In this document: positions 17,546-24,458 of the stretch, one piece after another | Position numbering within the stretch: position 1 is the stretch's first letter | Layout: every line of letters begins with the position of its first letter | The notes under the pieces: model-generated | Seen by the model: only the letters and a program-made list of their open reading frames with translations | Told to the model about the DNA's origin: nothing | The model's database searches: none | Source: JAICLK01 sp035478715 | Lineage (GTDB): Bacteria > Patescibacteriota > Saccharimonadia > Saccharimonadales > UBA4665 | NCBI GenBank assembly: GCA_035478715.1 | Contig: DATIJK010000001.1 | Span: 1 to 41,781, forward strand | Direction: 5' to 3' | Length of the DNA: 41,781 nucleotides | Made by a program: the position numbers and the translations under genes

Positions 17546-17847
17546 TGCAACTTCCCAATATCTACTTTAAAATCTTCTGAAACTGCTATGCCATCTGCTT
17601 CAAGCGCCGCTTTATGGCCCGCTGCGCCCCCATTCGGCCAACCTCGTGCAAGCCCGCCCTGTTTATTTACAACCCGCTGCCAGGGCAAATCAGACGGCCC
17701 ATGATTAGCAATCTGTCCGACCTCCCAGGCCGCCCAGGCTGCCCCACATAATGCCGCAATTTGACCATACGTCATCACTTTGCCCTTTGGAATCTGTGCG
17801 ACAATCTCAAATACCCGATTTTTAAATGCTTCATCAACCCTTGGCAT
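17515..17847 (-). CDS. Alkyltransferase-like (ATL/MGMT-related) DNA-binding protein
   Basis: A 110-aa protein of the MGMT DNA-binding domain: FEIVAQIPKGKVMTYGQIAALCG, then ARGWPNGG and HKAALEADGI. The alkyl-acceptor cysteine of the PCHRV motif is replaced by Trp (LPWQRVVNKQGG), the mark of alkyltransferase-like proteins, which recognise O6-alkylguanine and recruit nucleotide excision repair instead of reversing the damage. The ATG at 17847 has AGAGG 7 nt upstream; the in-frame TTG at 17850 is less likely. Overlaps both neighbours, the HAD gene by 14 nt and miaA by 31 nt. Confidence 0.87.
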   Translation of the reverse strand: MPRVDEAFKNRVFEIVAQIPKGKVMTYGQIAALCGAAWAAWEVGQIANHGPSDLPWQRVVNKQGGLARGWPNGGAAGHKAALEADGIAVSEDFKVDIGKLQWQPDQTTLL

Positions 17848-18454
17848 CAAAATACCTCTCTACTTCCATCCAATCCTTAACACGAACAACCTTATCTGGC
17901 AGTTTTTCTATCTGGCTCCATTTATGTACACCGAATAGCAACGAAGTTACGCCGATTTTCGCTGCCGCAAAACAATGTTTCGGCTGGTCATCTATTAAAT
18001 AGCTTGCACCAAGTTGCTGTATCAAATCGGCTTTGGTTTGCTTAACGGCATCTTGATAATCTTCATTCTGGAAATGCTTATCATAGAATCCTGAAAACTT
18101 AACGTCTTCAAAAACACCTTTGAAATGCTTGTCGAGCCAATCCATCGTTTCTGCGCGAACAATTTCTAGCCTTGATGTCACAACAATCAATCGATATTTT
18201 CTTGCTAGACTTTGTAATACCGATTTTGCTTCCTTGTTATATTCAAACTGGCTATGTATCCCGGATCCGAAAACTACATCGCGCCGCTTTAAAGCATCTG
18301 CATACTCTATATTCCAGACTTTAACCCAATCTTCGTCGTAGTCATCTGCAGATAAATTCATGCCCCACGTTTTATTTGTGAAATCGACCCAGCCTTCGGC
18401 AGTAAAAGCCAGAACATCATCGATATCAACAGCTATCACTTGTTTCTTTGACAT
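17834..18454 (-). CDS. HAD-superfamily 5'(3')-nucleotidase-like phosphatase
   Basis: A 206-aa HAD protein with motif I AVDIDDVLAF (residues 8-17, nucleophile Asp and +2 Asp), motif II in LIVVTSRLEI, and motif III/IV ASYLIDDQPKHCF. The layout (WVDFTNKTWGMNLSADDYDEDW cap) is that of the deoxyribonucleotidase-like group. Probably a nucleotide phosphatase involved in salvage or pool control. It starts 11 nt after thrS and is followed by the alkyltransferase-like gene and miaA in one long minus-strand operon under the thrS T-box. Confidence 0.8.
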   Translation of the reverse strand: MSKKQVIAVDIDDVLAFTAEGWVDFTNKTWGMNLSADDYDEDWVKVWNIEYADALKRRDVVFGSGIHSQFEYNKEAKSVLQSLARKYRLIVVTSRLEIVRAETMDWLDKHFKGVFEDVKFSGFYDKHFQNEDYQDAVKQTKADLIQQLGASYLIDDQPKHCFAAAKIGVTSLLFGVHKWSQIEKLPDKVVRVKDWMEVERYFDAKG

Positions 18455-18465
18455 GTAATTATTCC

Positions 18466-20247
18466 CTAGAGTGACGTCTTGCTCACGCGAGATTTTGCAT
18501 CATTTGCGACCGATTTCAGGAATTCTTCCACCGTATGAGGTTCGTGCTTTTCGTTTACTTCTAAATCCTTGCGGATCCTTGGCATTAATTCCCCTGTTTC
18601 AATCTCTTTCTCGCCAATTACAACTGTAAACGGCACTTTCATCAGCTCCGCATTTCGGATTTTCTTACCGACTGATTCGTTTGAATTGTCTAGATTAACA
18701 CGCAATCCCAATTCTTTTGCTTGAGCTAGAATTTTGTCGGCAAATTCATTAGTCTGGTACTCTTGGTTGACAGTAGCAAGTCGAATCTGCTCTGGCGCGT
18801 TCCAAATCGGAAATTTGCCACCAGTATGTTCAATGTAAACGCTTAGAAATCTTTCGATTGTACCGAGAAGCGCACAGTGAACCATAACTGGTTGCGCGAC
18901 ACCGCCATCTGCGGTTGAATATTCCAATTCAAACCTTTGTGGAAGCACAAAATCTATTTGAACTGTCGCAACTTGCCATTCTCGGCCAAGCGCATCTGTC
19001 GCCATGAAATCGATCTTTGGGCCATAAAATGCCGCTTCGCCCTCGGCAATAAAGTAATCCAGCTTGTTTTCTTTGGCAAGATCCTCAATCATGCCCTGGG
19101 CCCGTTGCCATAGTGCCATGTCGCCCAGATATCCGTCACCATCATCGCGGAAGCTTAGCCGAAACTTAAGTTTCATGTCCAGCTGGCTGTACATTTCTTG
19201 GGCGGCGTCAACAACTTCTGATGCAACTTGGCCTATCTGGTCTTCGCGCACGAAAGCATGGCTGTCATCTTGGGTCATAGATCGAACACGACTAAGACCA
19301 TGCAACTCACCCGTTTTTTCATCTCGGAAATCGCCTGCATTCTCCATATATTTAATCGGTAATTGCTTATAACTTCGTGGCTGTGAAGCATAAATTTGAA
19401 TATGGTGCGGGCAATTCATTGGCCTCAAGACAAATTCATCGTTTGTTTCCTGACTTTTTACCAGAAATAACTCGTCACCAAACTTATCCCAATGTCCGCT
19501 TGCCTTGTATAAGTCAGTTTTGGCAATATTTGGAGTCCACACGCGTTCAAATCCACGTTTGGAGCGTATTTCCTGAGTATATCGTCCCAGCTCTTCGCGC
19601 AACACAGTTCCCCGCGGTGTAAAGAGAGGCAAGCCGGAACCGACTATGTCAGATATCACGAACAGATCCAGTTCCTGGCCTAATTTGCGGTGGTCGCGCT
19701 TTTTGGCTTCTTCCATCATCTGTAGGTATTTTTTTAATTCGTCTTCTGTTTCGAATGCGACTCCGTATATACGCTGCAGCTGTTGTTTCGTTTGGTCGCC
19801 GCGCCAATACGCGCCGCTTACCGCTGTCAGTTTGAATGCTTTCGGGTTGATTTCACTGGCGTTTTCGACATGGCCGCCGCGGCATAGGTCCACGAACGTA
19901 CCGGATGTATACAGTGTGATCTGCTTATCTTCTTTGGCAAAGTCATCAATCAGTTCTAATTTATATGGATTCCAATCAAACACTTTGCGAGCCTCATCCG
20001 GTGACACCTCCTTGCGGGTAAAATTCTGCCAGGTTTTGAGTTTTTCGCGCATGGCTGCCTCTATTTTTGGCAGTTCCTCGTCAGAAATCGGATTCGGAGT
20101 TTCGAAATCCTGATAAAATCCGTTCTCTACAGCCGGCCCGATGGAGTTTTTGGCTCCGGGATACAGTTCCGTAACGGTTGCAGCTAATAAATGCGCCAAG
20201 CTGTGGCGTACTGACTTAATGTGGTCGTCTGGGTTGTTGTTTGCCAT
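18466..20247 (-). CDS. thrS: Threonyl-tRNA synthetase lacking the N-terminal TGS domain
   Basis: Charges tRNA-Thr. The 593 aa begin directly with the N2 editing domain (RHSLAHLLAATV with the HxxxH zinc-like motif, VENGFYQDF, DLCRGGH); the usual N-terminal TGS domain of about 60 residues is missing. The class II core has the zinc ligand Cys in RPMNCPHH, plus SMTQDDSHAF and MVHCALLGTIERF, and the anticodon domain is complete to EFLKSV. AGGAG lies 6 nt before the ATG. Expression is controlled by a T-box leader. A longer N-terminus upstream is ruled out by the leader terminator. Confidence 0.95.
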   Translation of the reverse strand: MANNNPDDHIKSVRHSLAHLLAATVTELYPGAKNSIGPAVENGFYQDFETPNPISDEELPKIEAAMREKLKTWQNFTRKEVSPDEARKVFDWNPYKLELIDDFAKEDKQITLYTSGTFVDLCRGGHVENASEINPKAFKLTAVSGAYWRGDQTKQQLQRIYGVAFETEDELKKYLQMMEEAKKRDHRKLGQELDLFVISDIVGSGLPLFTPRGTVLREELGRYTQEIRSKRGFERVWTPNIAKTDLYKASGHWDKFGDELFLVKSQETNDEFVLRPMNCPHHIQIYASQPRSYKQLPIKYMENAGDFRDEKTGELHGLSRVRSMTQDDSHAFVREDQIGQVASEVVDAAQEMYSQLDMKLKFRLSFRDDGDGYLGDMALWQRAQGMIEDLAKENKLDYFIAEGEAAFYGPKIDFMATDALGREWQVATVQIDFVLPQRFELEYSTADGGVAQPVMVHCALLGTIERFLSVYIEHTGGKFPIWNAPEQIRLATVNQEYQTNEFADKILAQAKELGLRVNLDNSNESVGKKIRNAELMKVPFTVVIGEKEIETGELMPRIRKDLEVNEKHEPHTVEEFLKSVANDAKSRVSKTSL

Positions 20248-20279
20248 TATCGGCTCCTATTAATTCTTATGTTTTATAT

Positions 20280-20547
20280 AGAAAAAGACGCCTCGATTAA
20301 ATGCTCTCGCAAATGCATTCAATCTTAGCGTCTCGGGCCCGCATAGGTGCGTAATTGGAGGGTCGCACATTATACGGGTGGTTCCACCGGACTTTCCCTT
20401 CTAATTTTCCAGAAAGGACACTTGTGTAATCACGTTCACGTACGTTTTACTGCCGACGAAGCTCGGTGGTTGGTGAGGCCACTTCACCGCTCGATGTGTC
20501 GATTTTAGAGACGATTCCCTAATCTCTGACTCTTGAACTCTCGTTCA
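20280..20547 (-). promoter_or_regulatory. T-box riboswitch leader of thrS
   Basis: Minus strand leader of about 270 nt. The T-box core GGTGGAACCACC (20388-20377) is followed by a terminator helix built from AGACGC/GCGTCT with inner GATT/AATC and ATGC/GCAT arms (20286-20333) and a T5 run (20286-20282), 35 nt before the thrS ATG. The UGGA in the core bulge is complementary to the UCCA 3' end of uncharged tRNA-Thr; the tRNA-Thr in this window does end in T73-CCA. Upstream lie Stem I-like hairpins (GAAC-GAGA-GTTC; GGTGA/TCACC) and several ACC triplets that could be the threonine specifier, not resolved by eye. Uncharged tRNA-Thr should turn on the whole operon. Confidence 0.9.
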
Positions 20548-20553
20548 ACATCA

Positions 20554-20562
20554 TTGTAACAC
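20554..20562 (-). promoter_or_regulatory. Promoter of the thrS T-box transcript
   Basis: Extended -10 TGTTACAAT on the minus strand (20562-20554), placing the start near 20547. The next 290 nt to the left edge of tRNA-Val (20563-20855) are AT-rich and contain no supportable gene; a 70-codon frame there runs into the tRNA. Confidence 0.6.
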
Positions 20563-20855
20563 ATCGCAAAACTTCACCTACATGCTAGTTTAGCAGGGTC
20601 AGTACTATATGGCTAGTACAATGTTATTGTCGTTTCTACATCCAGCTTGTGGAAAATAATAATTATACTTTTCATGATATTGTGATAACTACTGCTCCCT
20701 GCCTAACATCAATCATGCATATATCATATTTGGTATTTGTTAGCAGCCTGTCTATTGTCTTTTATTTCAAACTGCGGTATCTTTATAAGTCGTTAATACA
20801 AACAATTTCGGGCACGCTGCTTTTCCGATACGCCCAGTACCTTATATATAATTTC

Positions 20856-20932
20856 GGGTGATTAGCTCAGTTGGCTAGAGCGCTTCATTGACGTTGAAGA
20901 GGTCGGGGGTTCAAATCCCTCATCACCCACCA
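20856..20932 (+). tRNA. tRNA-Val (GAC)
   Basis: Acceptor GGGTGAT/ATCACCC with A73 and encoded CCA, D arm TTAGCTCAGTTGGCTAGAGC, anticodon stem CTTCA/TGAAG with loop TTGACGT and anticodon GAC. TATATA/TATAAT just upstream (20842-20852) supplies the promoter. Confidence 0.97.
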
Positions 20933-21070
20933 TTCGACTCGCTTCGCTCGATCATGGTAAACCATTACTTGATCGGACGATGCGAGTTTTTTAATTATTA
21001 AAGTTATAAAGTCGAATAACCCTGAGTAAGTGAAACGCATCGAAGGGCCAATTTTTATAGGTAGATAAGG
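20929..21070 (+). repeat. tRNA 3'-flank repeat, left copy
   Basis: Starts at the ACCA end of tRNA-Val. Its first 37 nt match the 3' flank of tRNA-Gly at 34 of 37 positions (shared ACCATTCGACTC and TCATGGTAAACCAT). After about 60 variable nt a second shared block follows (CGAAT.ACCCTGAG ... TCGAAGGGCCA), ending in TAGATAAGG. ATTCGAC (left) and GTCGAAT (21011-21017) can close the variable part as a stem. Confidence 0.7.
20937..20992 (+). terminator. Terminator of tRNA-Val inside a repeated flank element
   Basis: ACTCGC (20937-20942) pairs with GCGAGT (20982-20987) and CGATCA (20949-20954) with TGATCG (20970-20975), followed by six Ts. The left part of this hairpin is shared with the 3' flank of tRNA-Gly. 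Confidence 0.65.
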
Positions 21071-21113
21071 ATAAGCGACCCCTGTTAAATGCCACTTTCA
21101 ATCTGTTTTACCC

Positions 21114-21142
21114 TTGAATAAATTCGCTCGACGTGATAGAAT
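21114..21142 (+). promoter_or_regulatory. Promoter of a short transcription unit ahead of nrdR
   Basis: TTGAAT, 17-nt spacer and TAGAAT on the plus strand give a start near 21150. The unit then holds a GGAG site, a 33-codon ORF and a terminator, all within 190 nt. Confidence 0.55.
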
Positions 21143-21176
21143 CTTTCAGTTAATTGAGAGGACTGGAGTTAAGTCT

Positions 21177-21278
21177 TTGAGCACTAACAAAATAAGCGTG
21201 CTCGATGTGTTTCAATTGTTCTACGAAGATATGAGTATGAACAGTTCGATCATCAGCCGTTCCAAGCGGCCACGCTAA
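21177..21278 (+). CDS. Candidate 33-residue small protein or leader peptide
   Basis: TTG start with GGAG 8 nt upstream, encoding about MSTNKISVLDVFQLFYEDMS plus a polar, basic end (SRSKRPR). It is framed by a promoter (21114-21142) and an intrinsic terminator (21302-21331), so it looks like a complete miniature unit. It could be a leader peptide whose translation sets terminator read-through into nrdR, or an independent small protein. No family recognised. An opposite-strand frame over the same region is less credible because it covers promoter and terminator signals. Confidence 0.4.
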   Translation: MSTNKISVLDVFQLFYEDMSMNSSIISRSKRPR

Positions 21279-21301
21279 ATCAGATTTGAATATCGCTATT
21301 A

Positions 21302-21331
21302 CTACCAGGTAACACCCTGGTAGTTTTAGTT
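21302..21331 (+). terminator. Intrinsic terminator or attenuator upstream of nrdR
   Basis: CTACCAGG (21302-21309) and CCTGGTAG (21316-21323) form a perfect 8-bp hairpin followed by TTTTAGTTT. It ends the small-ORF transcript about 70 nt before the nrdR start. Confidence 0.75.
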
Positions 21332-21393
21332 TCCCACAATTGCGAACTACTTTTCCACTAGCATTTTTAATAGCGTTATGACAATATGTAGTC

Positions 21394-21798
21394 ATGGTTT
21401 GTATATATTGCGGTAAACAACTTGATGTTCTAAACAGCCGACCCCAGCGGCGGAATAATCAAGTCTGGCGCAGGCGCAAGTGCCCAGGCTGCGGTGCACT
21501 GTTCACTTCGCACGAAATTATCGATTTATCAAATTCCATAGCAGTCCTTGAGCCCGGCAATACATTTACGCCATTTAACAGAGACAAATTATTGCTCAGC
21601 ATATACAAAAGTTGCGGCCACCGCGAAAACGCACTACACGATGCTAGCGCACTCGTCGATTCGATAATTGCCCGCATAATAAAACTCGCAGATTCCGGTT
21701 CGATTCAAAAAAGCCAAATTATAGATTCATGCGTGCAAGTATTACGAAACTTCGATAAAGCCGCTGTCGTACAATATCAGGCTTATCATAATTACTAA
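21394..21798 (+). CDS. nrdR: NrdR-like transcriptional regulator
   Basis: NrdR represses ribonucleotide reductase genes by sensing ATP/dATP. The 134 aa have the zinc ribbon (C3, C6 in MVCIYCGK and C30, C33 in RKCPGCGALFT), the RRRK segment, an ATP-cone with FTPFNRDKLLLSIYKSC, and the terminal LRNFDKAAVVQYQAYH motif. It is a little shorter and more divergent than the usual 150 aa; NSRPQRRN replaces the typical DSR motif. A palindromic ACAATATGTAGT just before the ATG resembles an NrdR box, suggesting autoregulation. No ribonucleotide reductase gene is in the window. The stop is 1 nt from the convergent glycosyltransferase stop. Confidence 0.85.
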   Translation: MVCIYCGKQLDVLNSRPQRRNNQVWRRRKCPGCGALFTSHEIIDLSNSIAVLEPGNTFTPFNRDKLLLSIYKSCGHRENALHDASALVDSIIARIIKLADSGSIQKSQIIDSCVQVLRNFDKAAVVQYQAYHNY

Positions 21799-21799
21799 T

Positions 21800-23449
21800 C
21801 TACTTCTGGTCTTCTGTGCCAGAAACTTTGCGCTCTTCTTTATTCATGACCACGCCCTTGTCTTTCGTCACCACCGCTTTTTCCGTGACCACGAATCCGA
21901 TGTACTTTCCGAAAATCAGTCGAGTCTGCGAATATAATGCGACGAATGAGTTATACACGATAGTCGTTATGGGCAAATACACCCACTGAAGTACCATCCA
22001 AAGTGTACGACGATTCTTATATCGTGCTGGTTTGGGCGGCAGTGTTTTAAGTGCAATGAAGATAATTACCAATCCAAAAGCTAAAGCGATTGTCTGAATC
22101 CGGCTGACGATCAGTGGCAGCTCATTCGCCGCGAAACTTTGCGGATGGAATAAAGCTGGAATGAAACCTGCACCCAACACTAGAATCGGGCCTGTTGCCC
22201 AAGTTACGTGCCCTTCCAGCAGGCGCCAGATCTTAGCGAACAGATCCATTCTGGGTACTTTATTTTTCTTAAAGAACCCTTGATTTACGACGTACGCTAC
22301 ATCAGACGCTCCCCATGTCCACCGACGTAACTGAATAAATTGCGCTTTCAGCGTCTTCGAATATTTATCCGTAAGAACGGCATCCTGATAAATTGGCACA
22401 TACAGCGGATAAACCCTGTAATCACCGTCGAACGCAAAATACGACCGCCAGAACTGGTGACCGTCCTCGACGATAGTTCTAGCACTCCAGAATTGCGTAT
22501 CAATCAATCCTGCAAGAGGCTGGGCGTGAGTAGAAAAGTTCCGAATCGCATGCGGTCGCAACGACAGCACAATGTTATAAAAAGAGTTCCCCGTTGCGAT
22601 GACACGCATCGGTGCCGGTGCATCCCAGATATTATTAGTATAAACCGCAACTGGTTGATATGACGTCCTGACCGGGTCTGGCGACAATGCATATTCATAG
22701 CTCAGAGCAGCTAGATACTTTTTGTGCGGTTTAGTATCAGCATCGAGTGTGGTCACGATTACCCGTTTTGGGTCGATATCGTGCTGGTTGACGTATTTAA
22801 GGAGTTCTTTGCCCGCACAATTTATATTACCGCCCTTACCGATTATTTCTCCGGGCAAACCATCCGGGTGTTTCACCGCCATTGCATGCCTTACCTTTGG
22901 CCCAAATTCATTTATCAATTCATTTGCGCGGTCCTCTGTTTCTTTGCCAGCCCTTCCCTCGTACGCAAGGACTATAATCACCTGTTTCATGTCGTAATCG
23001 GAGTTAATAATAGCTTCGAACGTCGGCGCCAACACTTCACGCGCCTCTTTTACGGTCGCGATAATGATTGCATGGATAATCTCGTTCGGCTCGATGGTTT
23101 TCTTGCGTTTGTTCAAGTTGCGTAACAAGTGCAGATGCCATTCGGGCCTATAAGTAGTTTTGTCAGATACTTTCCCGAGCTGCAAATCATCAAGCAACGT
23201 ATGCCAGTCCAGTTTTTCGTGCTGTTGCATCATGTGCTGCCCCTGTATAGCGCGCATCGCGACCGCGACAGCTCGAGTAAAGTTTATTAACAGATACACC
23301 AATACGAAGACAGCGGCTGCTGTCACGTTAAAAAAACTGATAACTAGTGGCAGCGCCAGCAGTGACCATGAAATTAACCCTGGCAAAGCTTCAAAAAAAC
23401 GATAACGGAAGTTTCGTTCCTTCACCACCGGTATTTCTAAATCAGTCAT
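21800..23449 (-). CDS. Membrane glycosyltransferase, family 2, cellulose-synthase-like
   Basis: A 549-aa processive-type GT2 enzyme. Two N-terminal membrane helices (about 22-62) precede the GT-A domain with VTTLDADTKPH (the DxD metal site), TIVEDGHQFWR (the ED base motif) and QLRRWTWGASD (the QxxRW acceptor motif). Four or more helices follow (about 420-510), then a charged cytoplasmic tail with several lysines. It should polymerise a UDP-sugar into a surface polysaccharide or glycolipid; the product is unknown. The upstream small membrane protein gene ends 7 nt before its start, so the two act together. Confidence 0.88.
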   Translation of the reverse strand: MTDLEIPVVKERNFRYRFFEALPGLISWSLLALPLVISFFNVTAAAVFVLVYLLINFTRAVAVAMRAIQGQHMMQQHEKLDWHTLLDDLQLGKVSDKTTYRPEWHLHLLRNLNKRKKTIEPNEIIHAIIIATVKEAREVLAPTFEAIINSDYDMKQVIIVLAYEGRAGKETEDRANELINEFGPKVRHAMAVKHPDGLPGEIIGKGGNINCAGKELLKYVNQHDIDPKRVIVTTLDADTKPHKKYLAALSYEYALSPDPVRTSYQPVAVYTNNIWDAPAPMRVIATGNSFYNIVLSLRPHAIRNFSTHAQPLAGLIDTQFWSARTIVEDGHQFWRSYFAFDGDYRVYPLYVPIYQDAVLTDKYSKTLKAQFIQLRRWTWGASDVAYVVNQGFFKKNKVPRMDLFAKIWRLLEGHVTWATGPILVLGAGFIPALFHPQSFAANELPLIVSRIQTIALAFGLVIIFIALKTLPPKPARYKNRRTLWMVLQWVYLPITTIVYNSFVALYSQTRLIFGKYIGFVVTEKAVVTKDKGVVMNKEERKVSGTEDQK

Positions 23450-23455
23450 TTTGTT

Positions 23456-23812
23456 TTATCGCAAAGCCAACAATGCATTACTGACAATAATACAAACTAC
23501 TAACAATAATGAGCCGAGTGCTAGAATCGTCACTGAAAGCTGGCGTCGGAGCGGGTACGATCGCCAACTAAGCACCGTATGGATAATAAGCACGATAAGC
23601 GCGAAGAATATAAATGCTATCAGATTGGATACGCTACCCACTTTGTACGCACTTGTCCCTAGGTTTGCCCGGTACTGAACGATGAATCCGCTGCTGCCGG
23701 CACTGCCTATCCTGAACAGAATAAGTGTTGTTGCCAAGAGCGCCAGAAATGTGTTTACACTTAAGAGCAGTAGAACAAGCCTATCTTGAAAATAGCTTTT
23801 TGCTGCCGCCAT
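23456..23812 (-). CDS. Small membrane protein, partner of the glycosyltransferase
   Basis: Unrecognised 118-aa protein with three hydrophobic helices (about residues 12-32, 55-75 and 90-113). It is 7 nt upstream of the glycosyltransferase gene. TACAAT (23826-23821) is 8 nt before the ATG, so the bicistronic mRNA is predicted to be leaderless. A helper for polysaccharide export or assembly is plausible but unproven. Confidence 0.7.
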   Translation of the reverse strand: MAAAKSYFQDRLVLLLLSVNTFLALLATTLILFRIGSAGSSGFIVQYRANLGTSAYKVGSVSNLIAFIFFALIVLIIHTVLSWRSYPLRRQLSVTILALGSLLLVVCIIVSNALLALR

Positions 23813-23829
23813 ATTGCTCTATTGTATCA

Positions 23830-23968
23830 CCTTATATCTAATTCAAACTGGCCCTTCGACAAGCTCAGGGTCATTCGCCTCACATATTTAAATGCAATCA
23901 ACACGTAGGTTGAGTATCTAATCTGAAACCTATGGTTTACCATGAGCGAACGAAGTGAGTCGAATGGT
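23830..23968 (-). repeat. tRNA 3'-flank repeat, right copy (inverted)
   Basis: Starts at the ACCA end of tRNA-Gly and reads leftwards. The outer 37 nt and the inner CCCTGAGC...TCGAAGGGCCA block match the tRNA-Val flank in inverted orientation; the middle differs. CATTCG..TCAC and GTGA..CGAATG can pair to close the variable part, preserving the stem of the other copy with different bases. The two copies bracket 21071-23829. Confidence 0.7.
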
Positions 23969-24039
23969 GCGGGTAGAGAGAATCGAACTCTCCGCTCAGC
24001 CTTGGGAAGGCTGCATATTAGCCACTATACGATACCCGC
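23965..24039 (-). tRNA. tRNA-Gly (CCC)
   Basis: Acceptor GCGGGTA/TACCCGC, A73 and encoded CCA, anticodon stem CAGCC/GGCTG with loop TTCCCAA and anticodon CCC. Confidence 0.96.
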
Positions 24040-24048
24040 CTGTGGTTA

Positions 24049-24172
24049 ACGCCAAGCTATGCTTGGCGTCCAGAATTCCAAACCAACGAAGTGTTTGGAA
24101 TTCTGTAAGGAGGAAAAGTGCGAAAGCCCCGGCAGAAAGTTTTGAAACTTGTTTTTAAAACTTTTTGTCGGG
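24049..24172. repeat. Three consecutive long inverted repeats between tRNA-Gly and tRNA-Thr
   Basis: (1) ACGCCAAGC-tat-GCTTGGCGT, 9 bp perfect (24049-24069). (2) CAGAATTCCAAAC, 9-nt loop, exact complement, 13 bp perfect (24071-24105). (3) CCCGGCAGAAAGTTTT paired with 24157-24172, 16 bp with two G-U pairs. No ORF. At least the last probably terminates tRNA-Thr on the minus strand; three stable hairpins in 125 nt is more than termination needs. Confidence 0.65.
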
Positions 24173-24192
24173 TCTTGCATCTTTATCCGACG

Positions 24193-24269
24193 TGGAGCCA
24201 CCTCGGGGATTCGAACCCCGGACCCCCGCTTTACGAAAGCGATGCTCTAGCCAACTGAGCTAAGGTGGC
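24193..24269 (-). tRNA. tRNA-Thr (CGT)
   Basis: Acceptor GCCACCT/AGGTGGC, U73 and encoded CCA, D arm TTAGCTCAGTTGGCTAGAGC, anticodon stem TCGCT/AGCGG with loop TTCGTAA and anticodon CGT. The UCCA end matches the UGGA of the thrS T-box. Confidence 0.97.
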
Positions 24270-24290
24270 ATAATTGTCGGGACAATTATA
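24270..24290 (-). promoter_or_regulatory. Palindrome overlapping the tRNA-Thr promoter
   Basis: ATAATTGTC-GG-GACAATTAT is a perfect 9+2+9 palindrome ending at the first base of tRNA-Thr. The minus strand -10 TATAAT (24290-24285) lies in its outer arm, so a protein bound here would block the promoter; it could also be just the leader hairpin removed by RNase P. Confidence 0.55.
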
Positions 24291-24297
24291 GCAGATT

Positions 24298-24457
24298 GGT
24301 CTCATTTCATCTCTCGCTTTCGAGTCTAAAGCACACTTCGTTGAGCGAAAACTGTGTCATTCACCGCAAGCGTAATGGGTTTACGCTAAGGATGAATGGC
24401 ACGTTTTGCAGCCATCGAGGTGAACTTTTGGCCGGAATGGAGAAATGAAATCAGACC
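24298..24457. ncRNA. Candidate 160-nt rod-shaped structured RNA (6S-like) or small inverted-repeat element
   Basis: Ends GGTCTCATTTCATCTCTC and GGAGAAATGAAATCAGACC pair at 16 of 18 positions. Inside, GCGAAAAC/GTTTTGC (24345-24352/24403-24409), GTGTCATTC/GAATGGCAC (24354-24362/24394-24402) and AGCGTAA/TTACGCT (24369-24375/24381-24387) stack into a long apical hairpin, leaving a bubble of about 30 nt on each side with small arms. That is the outline of bacterial 6S RNA. No ORF and no clear terminator on either strand, so strand is open. It begins 2 nt after the stop codon of the DUF2127 gene. Confidence 0.5.
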
Positions 24458-24458
24458 A

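Noticed and set aside
20649..20861. 70-codon plus-strand frame with hydrophobic character
   Set aside because: It runs through the tRNA-Val promoter into the tRNA, and has no ribosome site.
21150..21395. 81-codon minus-strand frame upstream of nrdR
   Set aside because: It covers the opposite-strand promoter, small ORF and terminator, has no ribosome site and no recognisable protein features.
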